A stretch of DNA of 64,000 nt, taken from assembly GCF_001421765.1 (NCBI RefSeq), contig NZ_LMLA01000004.1, positions 39,530-103,529 on the forward strand. Reading direction: 5' to 3'. Shown here piece after piece: positions 17,205 to 26,272 of this stretch; positions within the stretch are counted from its first letter, which is position 1, and each line of letters begins with the position of its first letter. Origin of the DNA: Sphingomonas sp. Leaf32 (lineage in GTDB: Bacteria; Pseudomonadota; Alphaproteobacteria; Sphingomonadales; Sphingomonadaceae). Below the pieces are notes generated by a model that worked only from the letters and a program-made list of their open reading frames with translations, was not told the DNA's origin and did no database searches. The position numbers were made by a program, and so were the translations under genes.

Positions 17205-19658
17205 ATGGCATTGTCGTTGGCGCTGATTCTGGCGCAGGTCGCCGCGCAAGCATCGCCGCCCCCCGAACCGGTCGTGCAGGCACCGGAGGAGGAACCCCGC
17301 GCCGATACCGGCCGCCTCGCGCCTGCCGACACGGGCGAGATCGTCGTCACCGCCCGCCGTCGCGCCGAAACGGTGCAGCAGGTGCCGATCGCGATGTCGG
17401 TGATCGGCGGCACGACGCTGGCGGACACGGGGGCGTACAACGTCAACCGCCTGACGCAGCTGCAACCCACGCTGCAATTCTATTCGACCAACCCGCGCAA
17501 TTCGGCCGCCAATATCCGGGGGCTGGGCGCACCGTTCGGTCTGACCAACGACGGCATCGAACAAGGCGTCGGCATCTATGTCGACGGTGTCTATTACAGC
17601 CGCATCGCATCGGCGACGTTCGATTTCACCGACACCGAACGGATAGAAATCCTGCGTGGGCCGCAGGGCACGCTGTACGGCAAGAACACCACCGCCGGCG
17701 CGATCAACATCACCACGCGCAAGCCCAGCTTCACCCCCGAAGCACGCGTCGAGCTGACCACCGGCAATTACGCCTTCATCCAGGCAAAGGCATCCGCCTC
17801 CGGCCCGATCCTCGGCGACACGCTGGCGGCGCGCATCTCCGCCTCGGTCACCTCGCGGCGCGGCACGATCCGCAACACCGTGCTGGGCGGCTATGCCAAT
17901 GCACAGGACAATCAGAGCGTGCGCGGGCAGTTGCTGTGGAAGCCCGCCGCCAATCTCGATGTGACGCTGTACGGCGATTACGGGCACCAGAACCCCGATT
18001 GCTGCGCGCAGATCTATGTCCGCACCGGCACGACGCAGCGCCCGCTCAGCCGCCAATATGCAGCCCTTGCCGGCGCGTTCGGCTATGCCCCGCCCTCGAC
18101 CGACGCGTTCGACCGGCTGACCGACCTCGATACGCCCCTGCGCGCGCGCCAGGATCTGGGCGGGGTTTCGCTGGTCGGCAACCTCGATCTGGGCGCGGCG
18201 ACGCTGACCTCGGTCAGCGCATGGCGCTTCTGGAACTGGGACCCGTCGAACGACCGCGATTTCACCGGGCTGCCGATTACCACCGTGTCGGCCAACCCGT
18301 CGCAACAGCGCCAGTGGAGCCAGGAATTGCGCATCGCCTCGAACGGGAAGCGCGCGGTCGATTACGTCGCCGGGCTGTTCTATTTCCACCAGACCATCGA
18401 TACGCAGGGGTTGCAGGTGCAGGGTCCGGCGGCGTCGCGCTTCCTGCTCAACCCGACCGGCGCCAATGCGGCCAACCCGGCGATGCTGAACGGCCTGACC
18501 GCGCGCAACACGATCGGGTTTTCGAACACCAGCGCCGCCGTGTTCGGCAAGCTGACCTGGCACCTGACCGACGCGCTGTCGATCGCGCCGGGGCTGCGGG
18601 TGAATTACGACAAGAAGACCGGCGATTACGTGTCGGTCGTCACCACCGGCACCGGCGCGCTGCTCAACTGTTCGGCCGCGTCGCAGGCCGCCAGCAGCGT
18701 GACCCGCGACCGGTGCGGCGTGCTGGCCCCGCAAAGCTATCGCCCCGATTTTGACGACTGGAACGCGTCGGGCGACGTCACCATCGCCTATGACGTGGCG
18801 CGCGACGTCCATGCGTATGCGACCTATGCCCGCAGCTATAAATCGGGCGGCATCAACCTGTCGGGTCTGCCGCTCGATGCGAACAACAACCCGATCCTCG
18901 CGGCGGCGCAGGTGAAGCCCGAACGGGTCAACCATTACGAACTGGGCGTGAAGACCCAGTGGCTCGACCGGCGGATCACCGCCAACCTGGCCGCCTTCTG
19001 GACCGACATCGCCGATTATCAGGCGACGGTGACCAACGGACAGCTCGGCGTGCTGCGCGGCTACCTCGCCAATGCGGAAGCGGTCAGGACGCGCGGGATC
19101 GAACTCGACACCGCCTTCCGCCCGACCGAGCGGCTGAATCTCTACGCCAACGCCGCCTATACCGATGCGAAATACGTCCGCTTCACCGACGCCCCCTGCC
19201 CGCCCGAATTATCGGGCGGCACGGCGGCAGCGACGGGCCAGACGCCGAGCGCACCGGGCACCCCCGGCGGGATCAGCCCGACGGCGTGCGACGTATCCGG
19301 CCAGCGCCTGCCCGGCATCTCGAAATGGGCGTTCAGCTATGGCGCGGAATATACCCTGCCGGCGAAGCTCGGCGATACCGACGGCAATGCCTATCTCGGC
19401 TTCGACGGCAGCTATCGCTCGCGCTTCTCGTCCAACCCCTCGCCCTCGGCCTATACCTATATCGACGGCTACAGCATCGCGAACTTCCGCCTCGGCTACC
19501 GCGCCGACGCGGGATGGAACGCGTTCCTGTGGCTGCGCAACGCCTTCGACCATAATTACTACGAACTGCTGGCCACCCAGTCGGGCAATACCGGCCTGAT
19601 CGTCGGCCAGCCCGGCGACCCGCGTACCTATGGCGTCACGGTGTCGGCGTCGTTCTGA
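17205..19658 (+). CDS. TonB-dependent outer-membrane receptor
   Basis: 817 residues with a signal peptide (MALSLALILAQVAAQA) and an AGGGAG ribosome site 10 nt before ATG. The plug domain starts at GEIVVTARRRAETVQQVPIAMSV and includes NIRGLGAPFG and RGPQGTLYGKNTTAGAINI. A 22-strand-type barrel fills residues about 190-817 and ends in the classical C-terminal aromatic (VSASF). This is the pesticin/yersiniabactin-like group expanded in sphingomonads; the ligand is unknown. Fragments of closely related receptors lie at 22415-23956 and 23994-24161. Confidence 0.93.
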   Translation: MALSLALILAQVAAQASPPPEPVVQAPEEEPRADTGRLAPADTGEIVVTARRRAETVQQVPIAMSVIGGTTLADTGAYNVNRLTQLQPTLQFYSTNPRNSAANIRGLGAPFGLTNDGIEQGVGIYVDGVYYSRIASATFDFTDTERIEILRGPQGTLYGKNTTAGAINITTRKPSFTPEARVELTTGNYAFIQAKASASGPILGDTLAARISASVTSRRGTIRNTVLGGYANAQDNQSVRGQLLWKPAANLDVTLYGDYGHQNPDCCAQIYVRTGTTQRPLSRQYAALAGAFGYAPPSTDAFDRLTDLDTPLRARQDLGGVSLVGNLDLGAATLTSVSAWRFWNWDPSNDRDFTGLPITTVSANPSQQRQWSQELRIASNGKRAVDYVAGLFYFHQTIDTQGLQVQGPAASRFLLNPTGANAANPAMLNGLTARNTIGFSNTSAAVFGKLTWHLTDALSIAPGLRVNYDKKTGDYVSVVTTGTGALLNCSAASQAASSVTRDRCGVLAPQSYRPDFDDWNASGDVTIAYDVARDVHAYATYARSYKSGGINLSGLPLDANNNPILAAAQVKPERVNHYELGVKTQWLDRRITANLAAFWTDIADYQATVTNGQLGVLRGYLANAEAVRTRGIELDTAFRPTERLNLYANAAYTDAKYVRFTDAPCPPELSGGTAAATGQTPSAPGTPGGISPTACDVSGQRLPGISKWAFSYGAEYTLPAKLGDTDGNAYLGFDGSYRSRFSSNPSPSAYTYIDGYSIANFRLGYRADAGWNAFLWLRNAFDHNYYELLATQSGNTGLIVGQPGDPRTYGVTVSASF

Positions 19659-19707
19659 GCGACGCGCGGCGGGCGTGGGATCAATCGTCCCACCCCGCCG
19701 CGTCGCC
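19659..19707. terminator. Hairpin between convergent genes
   Basis: A long GC-rich inverted repeat starts right after the receptor stop (GCGACGCG-type left arm from 19659) and pairs with the sequence up to about 19707, which also encodes the C-terminus of the converging nucleotidyltransferase gene. There is no T run; it may act as a bidirectional roadblock. Confidence 0.45.
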
Positions 19708-20718
19708 ACCGGCAAACGACGCCAGCAGCGCGGCCCCCGGTGCGCGCAGTGCCTTCGGCACGGCGGCCAGCGCCGGATCGTCGATCCGCATCGCCGGCAA
19801 CCGCGTCGCCAGCATGCGAGCCAGCGTCTCCGCCTGAAGCCGGTCGCGGCGCTGCTTCATCACGTCGCGATCCTCGCGACCGGCCACCCACAGCTTGTGG
19901 CACAGGAACGCGCGGGGATCGGGCACCGCCATCCACAGCGGCAATCCCCGTTCGTCGATGACGATCCGTTCGACCACCGGCACGTTTTCCAGCCACGCCA
20001 GCCCGGCAATCTCCACCGCCACCAGGTCGTCGGCCGGATCGCCGATCCGCGCCAGGGACCGCGCCTCGGCGGGAAAGCGCGTCGTCGGGGTGATGAGGTC
20101 GACCATATAGCCCGCATCGTTGACCGCCCGAAAACTGCCCGGCGCGGTGGCGTGGAAGCTGCCGTCCAGTCGCTGCAACAATCCGATCAGCCCGTCCGCC
20201 CGCATATCGCCCACGATCTTCAGCGACCGGCGCGCATCGTACAGGATGTCGATGTCCATCGTGGTCATCGCCTCCGCGCCCAACTGCACCCCGCCCATCA
20301 TTTCGTAGGCGTAGAGCGCATGGGTCCCGACGATCTTCAGCCCCCGGCCCAGCATCCCTTCCCGGTCGAGCCGGCGGAGGATCCGCGCCGACATGACCGG
20401 CACCCGGCCCAGACGCAGCGCCCGGTTGACCGGCGCCATTTCGCGCAACCGCTGGTCGAGCCGGTCGAGCCGGTCGCGTAACGTATCGCGCCCGGCATGG
20501 AAGGCGGCATGGGCTTCGCGCGTACGATCGTCCTCGCCCCCCAGGCTTTTCCAGACGCCATCGGTCTTGCGGTACAGATAGGTCCGCTCCTTGACCGTCT
20601 TCCACGCCATCGACCCGGCATAGCGCGTGGCCAGTTCGCGGATCGTGTCGCGATACGTCGCGTAAAGCTGCTCGCAATCGATCAGCTGCCGGGTCTGCTG
20701 CGCGCTCAGGTCCAACAT
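19681..20718 (-). CDS. GSU2403-type nucleotidyltransferase-fold protein (NTP_transf_8 family)
   Basis: 345 residues from ATG 20718. The frame is open to 20889, but the perfect inverted repeat at 20729-20769 looks like its promoter/operator, so 20718 is preferred. The nucleotidyltransferase core is GTHALYAYEMMGGVQLG followed by TTMDIDILYDARR, with the DID metal ligands. Downstream is a block VDLITPTTRF and AFLCHKLWVAGREDRDVMKQ typical of this family. The substrate is unknown; such proteins resemble MenA-type toxins and other minimal nucleotidyltransferases. No partner antitoxin was recognised next to it. Confidence 0.72.
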   Translation of the reverse strand: MLDLSAQQTRQLIDCEQLYATYRDTIRELATRYAGSMAWKTVKERTYLYRKTDGVWKSLGGEDDRTREAHAAFHAGRDTLRDRLDRLDQRLREMAPVNRALRLGRVPVMSARILRRLDREGMLGRGLKIVGTHALYAYEMMGGVQLGAEAMTTMDIDILYDARRSLKIVGDMRADGLIGLLQRLDGSFHATAPGSFRAVNDAGYMVDLITPTTRFPAEARSLARIGDPADDLVAVEIAGLAWLENVPVVERIVIDERGLPLWMAVPDPRAFLCHKLWVAGREDRDVMKQRRDRLQAETLARMLATRLPAMRIDDPALAAVPKALRAPGAALLASFAGGDAAGWDD

Positions 20719-20728
20719 GGAAACGAGC

Positions 20729-20769
20729 GTTATCCCTTTTATGGGAACAATCAATGCAAAAGGGATAAC
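20729..20769. promoter_or_regulatory. 12-bp perfect inverted repeat upstream of the nucleotidyltransferase gene
   Basis: GTTATCCCTTTT (20729-20740) and AAAAGGGATAAC (20758-20769) with a 17-nt spacer, lying 11 nt before ATG 20718. The AT-rich centre could hold the -10 region. Arm length and location fit a repressor operator. Confidence 0.65.
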
Positions 20770-20974
20770 GAGGTGTCGGGAGGGACGGCGCCCGCCCTCG
20801 GCCAGATAGCGCGCATATCGAAAGCGCACCGTTCCGCTTGCATACGGGATTTCGGCGACGAACAGGTCGCGCCCCGGCCCCGCCGTCATCGACCGGAGCT
20901 TTCTGCCGCGCGCGCCAGCAGCGCGGCCTCCTGCCGTTTTGCTGGTCCATTCGGTTCGGCGCGAAGCACCAGCG

Positions 20975-21526
20975 CTATACCATCGATGGCCGCGCCGGGT
21001 TGCAATAGTCTAGGCCGCCCTCCTCGAACCGCGTCTCCAACGCTTCCAGCCCATGCCGCGCCTTGTACGCCTTCTCCGCCGCCGTGATTGGCACCAGCCA
21101 GTAGAAGTGGACCGTATTGATGCCGATCGTCCCGATCTCCAGTTCCGGTCCATCGAGATACGGCAGCGAGATCAGTCCATGATCGCACGTCGCTCCCGAC
21201 AACCACGGACGACCGAAATTCACGCTGTCGCCCAGGCCGAGGCGCGTTCCGGTTCGATGATAATGCACCACGGCATACAGGATTTCGACGATCGCGTCCG
21301 AACGATCGGGCGAGAATAGGTGCAGTTCGATCGGCGCGTCGTCCCCCGGCTGCGCCATGCCGACCGTTGCATAGGTCCATATGTCGCGTTCGCCGTGGTG
21401 CGGGAATACCACCACGTCGAAATCCGTGGGCAGCTCGGACACCGGCCCCCGGTTGAACGCACCCGTTTCCCCAGCGCGGCCCCAGCATATTTGGTAATGG
21501 CGGCGGATCGACCCGCTCCACGTCAC
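20975..21526 (-). CDS. SUFU (suppressor of fused) domain protein, candidate immunity protein
   Basis: 183 residues from GTG 21526, which follows a good GGGGGAAG ribosome site; an upstream ATG (21580) would overlap the DUF4272 remnant. The sequence has the SUFU pattern: LPTDFDVVVFPHHGERDIWTYATVGM, then IELHLFSPDRSD, a catalytically neutral alpha/beta core, and VHFYWLVPITAAEKAYK with RFEEGGLDYCNPARPS. Bacterial SUFU proteins are commonly immunity factors in polymorphic-toxin loci. Its position near DUF4272 and SUKH genes and a TNT effector fits that role. The cognate toxin is not in view. Confidence 0.8.
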   Translation of the reverse strand: MTWSGSIRRHYQICWGRAGETGAFNRGPVSELPTDFDVVVFPHHGERDIWTYATVGMAQPGDDAPIELHLFSPDRSDAIVEILYAVVHYHRTGTRLGLGDSVNFGRPWLSGATCDHGLISLPYLDGPELEIGTIGINTVHFYWLVPITAAEKAYKARHGLEALETRFEEGGLDYCNPARPSMV

Positions 21527-21539
21527 GATGCTTCCCCCG

Positions 21540-22407
21540 TCACGTCGGCGTATCGGTATCGTCCCACGCGATACCGGCATCGTTCTGGAAATTGGTCAGC
21601 CAGTTGAGCGCGAGGTGCCGCTCCATCACCACGTCGCCGTTCAGGGCGCCACCTCTTTCTGGCGCGCCTGCCGGACGATCCAGTGTTCGAGCCACGCACG
21701 GTCCAGCGCATCGAGGATTCGCCCGCCGGGCGTAGCCGGATCGCCTGCCCGTCCGGTCGCCGTGCCAGCGGCGCGACCGATGCCCAGAGCCGGTCGACAT
21801 CGGCCATTGCGGCGCTGTCGTCGATCGACGCGCCCGTAACGCCCAGCGCCCAGAGCAGGGTGTTCGCCGCCTCGTAGCGCCACGTTAGCGCCGCCGCCGC
21901 ATCGGTATCCGTGCCCTCGTCCGTCACGAACGCCTGTTTCTGCGACGTGAGCGCGGCGGCGCCGATCGGGTTGTGCGCCTCCTGCCCTGCCGGGATCGCC
22001 GGCAGTCCGGTAGCACGGGCATGGGCGCGCGCGGCGACGTAGAGCAGCCCCAGCGCGGGTGCCAGCACCTCGCCGGCGCCACGCAACACCAGCTCGCCCT
22101 CGCCCAGCGCCGGGGCCATGCCGGCGGGCGGTTGCAGCGGTGCATCGGCGAGCAGCGTGCGGGTCCGGGCGCGGCGCGCGACCGCATCGGCCGGGTGGGG
22201 CAGCGCCGCCTGCGGATCACCTTCCCCCGCCGCATCGATCACCACCGCCCCGTCGGGCGCGCGGATCGATCCGTCGGGCAGGAACAACAGCGCATTCGCC
22301 GCCTGCGCCCAGGGTTCGATATGGGCAAGGTCGGCATCGTCGACCTCGAAGCTCACATGATGCCGAACCCGCTGCAGGTGGCGCCAGACATAATAACGCG
22401 TCGCGGT
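21540..22407 (-). pseudogene. DUF4272 family gene broken by two frameshifts and 5' truncated
   Basis: Translated in three successive frames it gives a coherent DUF4272 protein. Frame one (from 22407) contains VRHHVSFEVDDADLAHIEPWA, RRARTRTLLA and LTWRYEAANTLLWALG. Near 21715-21730 the reading passes to a second frame (RILDALDRAWLEHWIVR). Near 21645-21655 it passes to a third (GDVVMERHLALNWL to WDDTDTPT, stop 21540). The N-terminus is lost at a sharp junction with a TonB receptor fragment on the other strand (about 22407-22418). DUF4272 proteins occur in toxin/immunity neighbourhoods. Sequencing error is an alternative for the frameshifts. Confidence 0.75.
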
Positions 22408-22414
22408 CAACGAA

Positions 22415-23956
22415 CATGGCGGCCTGTCGGCGCGCGCGATCTGGGACATCGACGCCAGCAACACGCTGACCTCGATCACCGCGTGGCGCTACTGGGACTG
22501 GAGCCCGGCCAACGACCGCGACTACACCGCCTTTCCGATCTATACCAAGGTCAACAATCCGACGAAGCAGAACCAGTACACGCAGGAGTTCCGCTTCAAC
22601 CACAAGGGCGAGGGGTATGACTTCGTCGTCGGCCTGTTCGGTTTCCACCAGAAGATCCGCACCAGCGGCATCCAGCAGACGGGCCTGGCCGCCAGCAAAT
22701 GGCTGCTCGCCCCGAGCAGTGCGTTGTCGGACAATCCCAACGTCCTGAACAACGTCGTCGCGATCAACGACATCCGGCTCGATAACACCAGCGTCGCCGC
22801 CTATGCGAAGCTCAACTGGGAGGCGACCGACCGCTTCGTCGTCTCGCCCGGCATCCGCATCAATTACGACAAGAAGGACGGCCTGTACGATTCCGTGGTG
22901 ACCGGCACCGCCTCCAACGGCACCCGCCAGGTGGTCTCGGCGGTTCCCGGCTCGCCGTCCTACAACGATCCGTGGACCGCGGCGCAGCGCGGCATCCAGG
23001 CGTCGCAATTCTACGCGCCCAAGCTCAGCGCATGGAACGTGTCGTACGACCTGAACCTGCGCTACGAGGTCGCCGACGACATCAACGTCTATGCGACCTA
23101 TGCACGGTCGTTCAAGACGGCAGGCATCAACCTGAACGGCGTGCCGGCGGATTCGACCGGGGCCGCGATCCCGTCGACCTTCACGATCAAGCCGGAAAAG
23201 GTCGATCATTTCGAAGCGGGGGTGAAGACCCAGTTCTGGGATCGCCGCGTGACGTTCAACCTCACCGGCTTCTGGACCGGGATCAAGGATTTCCAGGCCA
23301 GCGTCAGCAACGGCCAGCTCGGCACCGTGCGCGGCTATCTGGCCAATGCCGACCGGGTCCGCAGCCGCGGGTTCGAAGCCGACCTGTCGCTGCGTCCGAC
23401 CGACCGGTTCAGCGCCTATGTCAACGGGGCGTTCACCGATGCGCGCTTCACCAAATTCTGCGACGCCCCGCCCCCGCCCGAACTGGCCGGCGGCAGCAGC
23501 ACCGGCATCGTCGTGACGGGCCGCTGCTCCTATACCGGCGCGATCGGGGCGCCCGCAACGCCGGGCGCGGTCAGCCCGCCGTTCGTCGACGTGTCCGGAT
23601 CGGTCCTGCCCGGCGTGTCGAAATGGGCCGCGTCGTGGGGTGCCGAATATGTGCAACCGGGATCGCTGTTCGAACAGGGCGGCAATTTCTACCTGGGCTA
23701 TGACGCCAGCTACCGGTCGCGCTGGTCGTCGAACCCGTCGCCCTCGATCTACACCTGGGTCGACGGCTATTCGCTGCACAATTTCCGCGGCGGCTTCCGC
23801 ACCGACAAGTTCAACGCGTTCCTGTGGGTGCGCAACGCCTTCGAAAAGGACTATATCGACCTGTATCTGGCGGGTACCGGCGGCAATACCGGCCTGATCG
23901 CGGCCTATGCCGGCGACCCGCGCACCTTTGGCGGCACGATCCAGTTCAACTTCTGA
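22415..23956 (+). pseudogene. TonB-dependent receptor, 5' half missing (C-terminal barrel remnant)
   Basis: From about 22415 the frame reads GGLSARAIWDIDASN, then LTSITAWRYWDWSPANDRDY, aligning with the middle of the intact receptor at 17205-19658 (LTSVSAWRFWNWDPSNDRDF). It continues without interruption to the C-terminal signal (GGTIQFNF, stop 23956). Signal peptide, TonB box and plug are absent, and a stop (TAA 22394-22396) lies just upstream, so no functional receptor can be made. The barrel is otherwise intact, implying a recent deletion or rearrangement. The best ATG would be internal. Confidence 0.85.
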
Positions 23957-23993
23957 TCGGGCCGCCGTCCGCGCGGCGCGGCGAGGCAAACGC

Positions 23994-24161
23994 CTCGGCT
24001 GCCGCACGGACAAGGGGTGGAATGCGTTCCTGTAGCTGCGCGACGCCTTCGACCGGAATTACCATGAACTGCTCGCCACGCGGTCGGGCGATACCCGCCT
24101 GATCGTCGGCCAGCCCGGCGCCTCGCGCACCTATGGCGTGACGGTGTCGGCGTCGTTCCGA
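23994..24161 (+). pseudogene. Fragment of a second TonB receptor (last ~55 codons, with nonsense change)
   Basis: Frame-0 translation aligns with the end of the 17205-19658 receptor: LGCRTDKGWNAFL, then TAG where the paralog has Trp (24033-24035), then LRDAFDRNYHELLATRSG and RTYGVTVSASF. The native stop is also changed (TGA to CGA). It is closer to the intact upstream receptor than to the adjacent 22415-23956 remnant. This suggests unequal recombination between tandem receptor genes. Confidence 0.85.
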
Positions 24162-24367
24162 GGATCAATCGCAGGCGACACGCGACGATCGGCATAGGCC
24201 GCCGTTCGTGTCACCACGTCGCGGGCCAAGGCGATCGCGCGGGTCTCGTCGGCGCACAACGCCGCCACCTCCTGCGCCGACAGGCGGATGGTAATCTCGT
24301 ACATCCCCACCCCGCCTGCCACCACGGTCATCAGATCACGCCCGTCCTGCCGGAACAGCGTGAACAT
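24131..24367 (-). CDS. Small hypothetical protein ending in antisense receptor sequence
   Basis: 78 residues from ATG 24367; ATG 24331 or 24304 (MYEITIRLSAQEVAALCADE) are plausible alternatives. The part from MYEITIRLS to AAYADRRVS looks like a normal small alpha/beta protein. The final residues (DPRNDADTVTP) are simply the antisense of the receptor fragment at 23994-24161, so the original C-terminus was probably replaced when that junction formed. It lies at the downstream end of the immunity array. No family is recognised. Confidence 0.45.
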   Translation of the reverse strand: MFTLFRQDGRDLMTVVAGGVGMYEITIRLSAQEVAALCADETRAIALARDVVTRTAAYADRRVSPAIDPRNDADTVTP

Positions 24368-24452
24368 CCAGTCGGCATTGCGGGTACAGGATTACCCGAA
24401 CCACCTGTCAGTCGCGGATCGGTACCGCCTCCTCATACCGATCCTGTTCCCC

Positions 24453-25112
24453 TTATGGCAGATCGCCCGCAAGTGCGTCGGGCAACGACGGTGCGACCGG
24501 AGGCAATCCCGGCACAGGTGCGGGTAACGGCGGCTTGCGCAGCGGTGACGGACATATCCTTTCGAACACAGCGTCCTCGATCTCGGAATAGCGTTCGAAG
24601 AAGTCGGGGATGCACGCTTCCAACCCGTCGCTGTCGATACCGGAAAAGGGATAGTCGGCCGGGCCACGCCACGCCGGCCAGTTTCCGGCGCGTAGTATCC
24701 CCGCAATTTCGCGAAACTCGGCCAACGCCGCCATCTCAGGCGAAGTTATCGCGTCGCACCGGGCGGTGTCGGCCAGCAGTCCGTCGATAAGAGCGATCAG
24801 CCCTGCGCGATGCCGTTCCTTGACCAGTCCGAAACCTTTGAGAACGATATATAACTCGCCCAAAGGCTGCTTGACCCCCGGAATATGGTCCACCTCGCCG
24901 GATCCGACCAGGTAATGGACGGTGCTCACATAACTGCGATCCACCGGAATCGGCAGGCGTTGCGCCGCGATCTCCTGCCGCAACCACGCCAGCGTCAGCA
25001 ACAACCGCCCATCGGGCGTATCGTTGGTAGCTGTCCGCCTGGCCAATACCGTTTCCAACGCCGTGATCGCCGAAAGAGCATCGGCATATTCCTGCCAGAC
25101 CGATTCCATCAT
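24453..25112 (-). CDS. Unrecognised protein of the immunity array, Pro-rich tail
   Basis: 219 residues from ATG 25112 (or 25109; upstream codons are poor). It starts MMESVWQEYADALSAITALETVL, is mostly helical, and contains LRQEIAAQRLPIPVDRSYVSTVHYLVGSGE and a 'W-R-G-P-A-D-Y' turn. It ends in a Pro-rich low-complexity tail (PLPAPVPGLPPVAPSLPDAL). I do not recognise the family. Its N-terminal EYADAL-SAI-AL pattern is echoed by the 38-codon frame at 26710-26826, so the array probably contained two copies. An immunity or associated role is inferred from position only. Confidence 0.6.
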   Translation of the reverse strand: MMESVWQEYADALSAITALETVLARRTATNDTPDGRLLLTLAWLRQEIAAQRLPIPVDRSYVSTVHYLVGSGEVDHIPGVKQPLGELYIVLKGFGLVKERHRAGLIALIDGLLADTARCDAITSPEMAALAEFREIAGILRAGNWPAWRGPADYPFSGIDSDGLEACIPDFFERYSEIEDAVFERICPSPLRKPPLPAPVPGLPPVAPSLPDALAGDLP

Positions 25113-25150
25113 GTACGAAGCATATCGTCTACTCGACTGTGATCCGCATA

Positions 25151-25726
25151 TCACCCGCGACGCTGCGCGTCGAAAATCGTCGCCACCTCCACCCCCGCCA
25201 TCGCCGGCAGCGCGGCACATGCCTCCGCGGCGGCATGATAGCCGGCAAGGTCGGTGGCCTGCACCAGGCAGCGCTTGTACGCGTCACAGGCATTGGCCTG
25301 CGCGATCAGGAAGCCCGTGAAATCGTGAGCCAAGGCGCGGATGCGCGGCGGCTGTGCGACGATGTCGAGCAGCCCGACCCCCTGAAGCGACACGAACACA
25401 TGCCCCGCATCGTGATCGCCGACGAACACGATATCTTCGCCGGTGTCGAAATCTTCGCGAATTCGGGCGTCATGGGCCGTGATCCGCTCCCTTGCATCAC
25501 GCCCGGCAGCCGGCGCGAAGCGGAACGCGCCGATCTCCTTGTCCGTCAGGTCGACCACCGCCAGCGCCGTATCGACCCCGGCGGGCAGCCCGGTCGCGAC
25601 CGGGGTAGCGGCAGGCGCGATCACGATCGTCTCGGCCAGTTCGGCATGAAGCACGGGGTCGGTGATCTTCAACACCGCCAACCATTCCTGCGAGCGTGCC
25701 GGTAACGCGGACAGGTGATCGATCAT
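25151..25726 (-). CDS. Hypothetical protein of the immunity array
   Basis: 191 residues from ATG 25726, which overlaps the stop of the SUKH gene (ATGA). It contains DHLSALPARSQEWLAVLKITDPVLHAELAE, IVFVGDHDAGHVFVSLQGVGLL and a C-terminal Ala/Cys-rich helical region. The FVGDHDAGHVFVS segment is reminiscent of SUKH/SMI1-like folds, but the match is weak. Translational coupling with the adjacent SUKH gene argues for a shared immunity function. Confidence 0.55.
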   Translation of the reverse strand: MIDHLSALPARSQEWLAVLKITDPVLHAELAETIVIAPAATPVATGLPAGVDTALAVVDLTDKEIGAFRFAPAAGRDARERITAHDARIREDFDTGEDIVFVGDHDAGHVFVSLQGVGLLDIVAQPPRIRALAHDFTGFLIAQANACDAYKRCLVQATDLAGYHAAAEACAALPAMAGVEVATIFDAQRRG

Positions 25727-26193
25727 GCCGTCATCCCGGCCCATTTTGCCTGGAAACCGGCAAAATCGGACGCAACCGGGGTCACCCCTTCCCCGCCTTC
25801 GATCTCATGGTCGATGAACACCACCTCCGGTTGGTTGCTGTCCCGGCGAAAATCGAACGCCCAGTAATTGCCGCCGGTATCGTCGGCAAAGGGCAACAGT
25901 CCTGCGGGATAATAGTCCTGCAGGTTCTCAAGGCATCGCTCGACGCAATAGGACGCATCGTCGCCCGCGGTCGCGGGTGACAGCGCCAGCAACAGCACGC
26001 CGAAATCGACCTCGCCCTGCTCCGGCACGGCGATCGGATCGCTCCCCAGCGTCTGGCCCTGATGCGCCACGACCAGCGCCCAGTAATCGTCGGGCAGGCG
26101 CGCACCGACCGCCCGCTCGATCCGCGCACGGTCGGTATCACCCGGCGCGGGCAGATCCTCGCCGATATAGGCTTCCCACATTGCCTCGGTCAT
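25723..26193 (-). CDS. SMI1/KNR4 (SUKH) family immunity protein
   Basis: 156 residues. Typical SUKH features are seen: IERAVGARLPDDYWALVVAHQG near the N-terminus, then a central YYPAGLLPFADDTGGNYWAFDF (the G-N-Y/L-x-x-D block) and VVFIDHEIEGGEGVTPVASDFAGF at the end. SUKH proteins are broad immunity factors for polymorphic nuclease and other toxins. It sits in a leftward run of genes downstream of the PAAR/TNT effector; its own toxin is not present, so it may be an orphan immunity gene. Confidence 0.88.
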   Translation of the reverse strand: MTEAMWEAYIGEDLPAPGDTDRARIERAVGARLPDDYWALVVAHQGQTLGSDPIAVPEQGEVDFGVLLLALSPATAGDDASYCVERCLENLQDYYPAGLLPFADDTGGNYWAFDFRRDSNQPEVVFIDHEIEGGEGVTPVASDFAGFQAKWAGMTA

Positions 26194-26272
26194 GACGTTC
26201 CACGCTGCATATCGCCGCCAGCGATCATCGGATCGAGGCCACGGTGCCGGGAGCTTTCTTCACCATACAGGA

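Noticed and set aside
20719..20889. Upstream extension of the nucleotidyltransferase frame reading DLFVAEIPYASGTVRFRYARYL
   Set aside because: It looks protein-like (perhaps the remnant of a separate small gene), but the perfect inverted repeat at 20729-20769 marks a promoter inside it. ATG 20718 was used instead.
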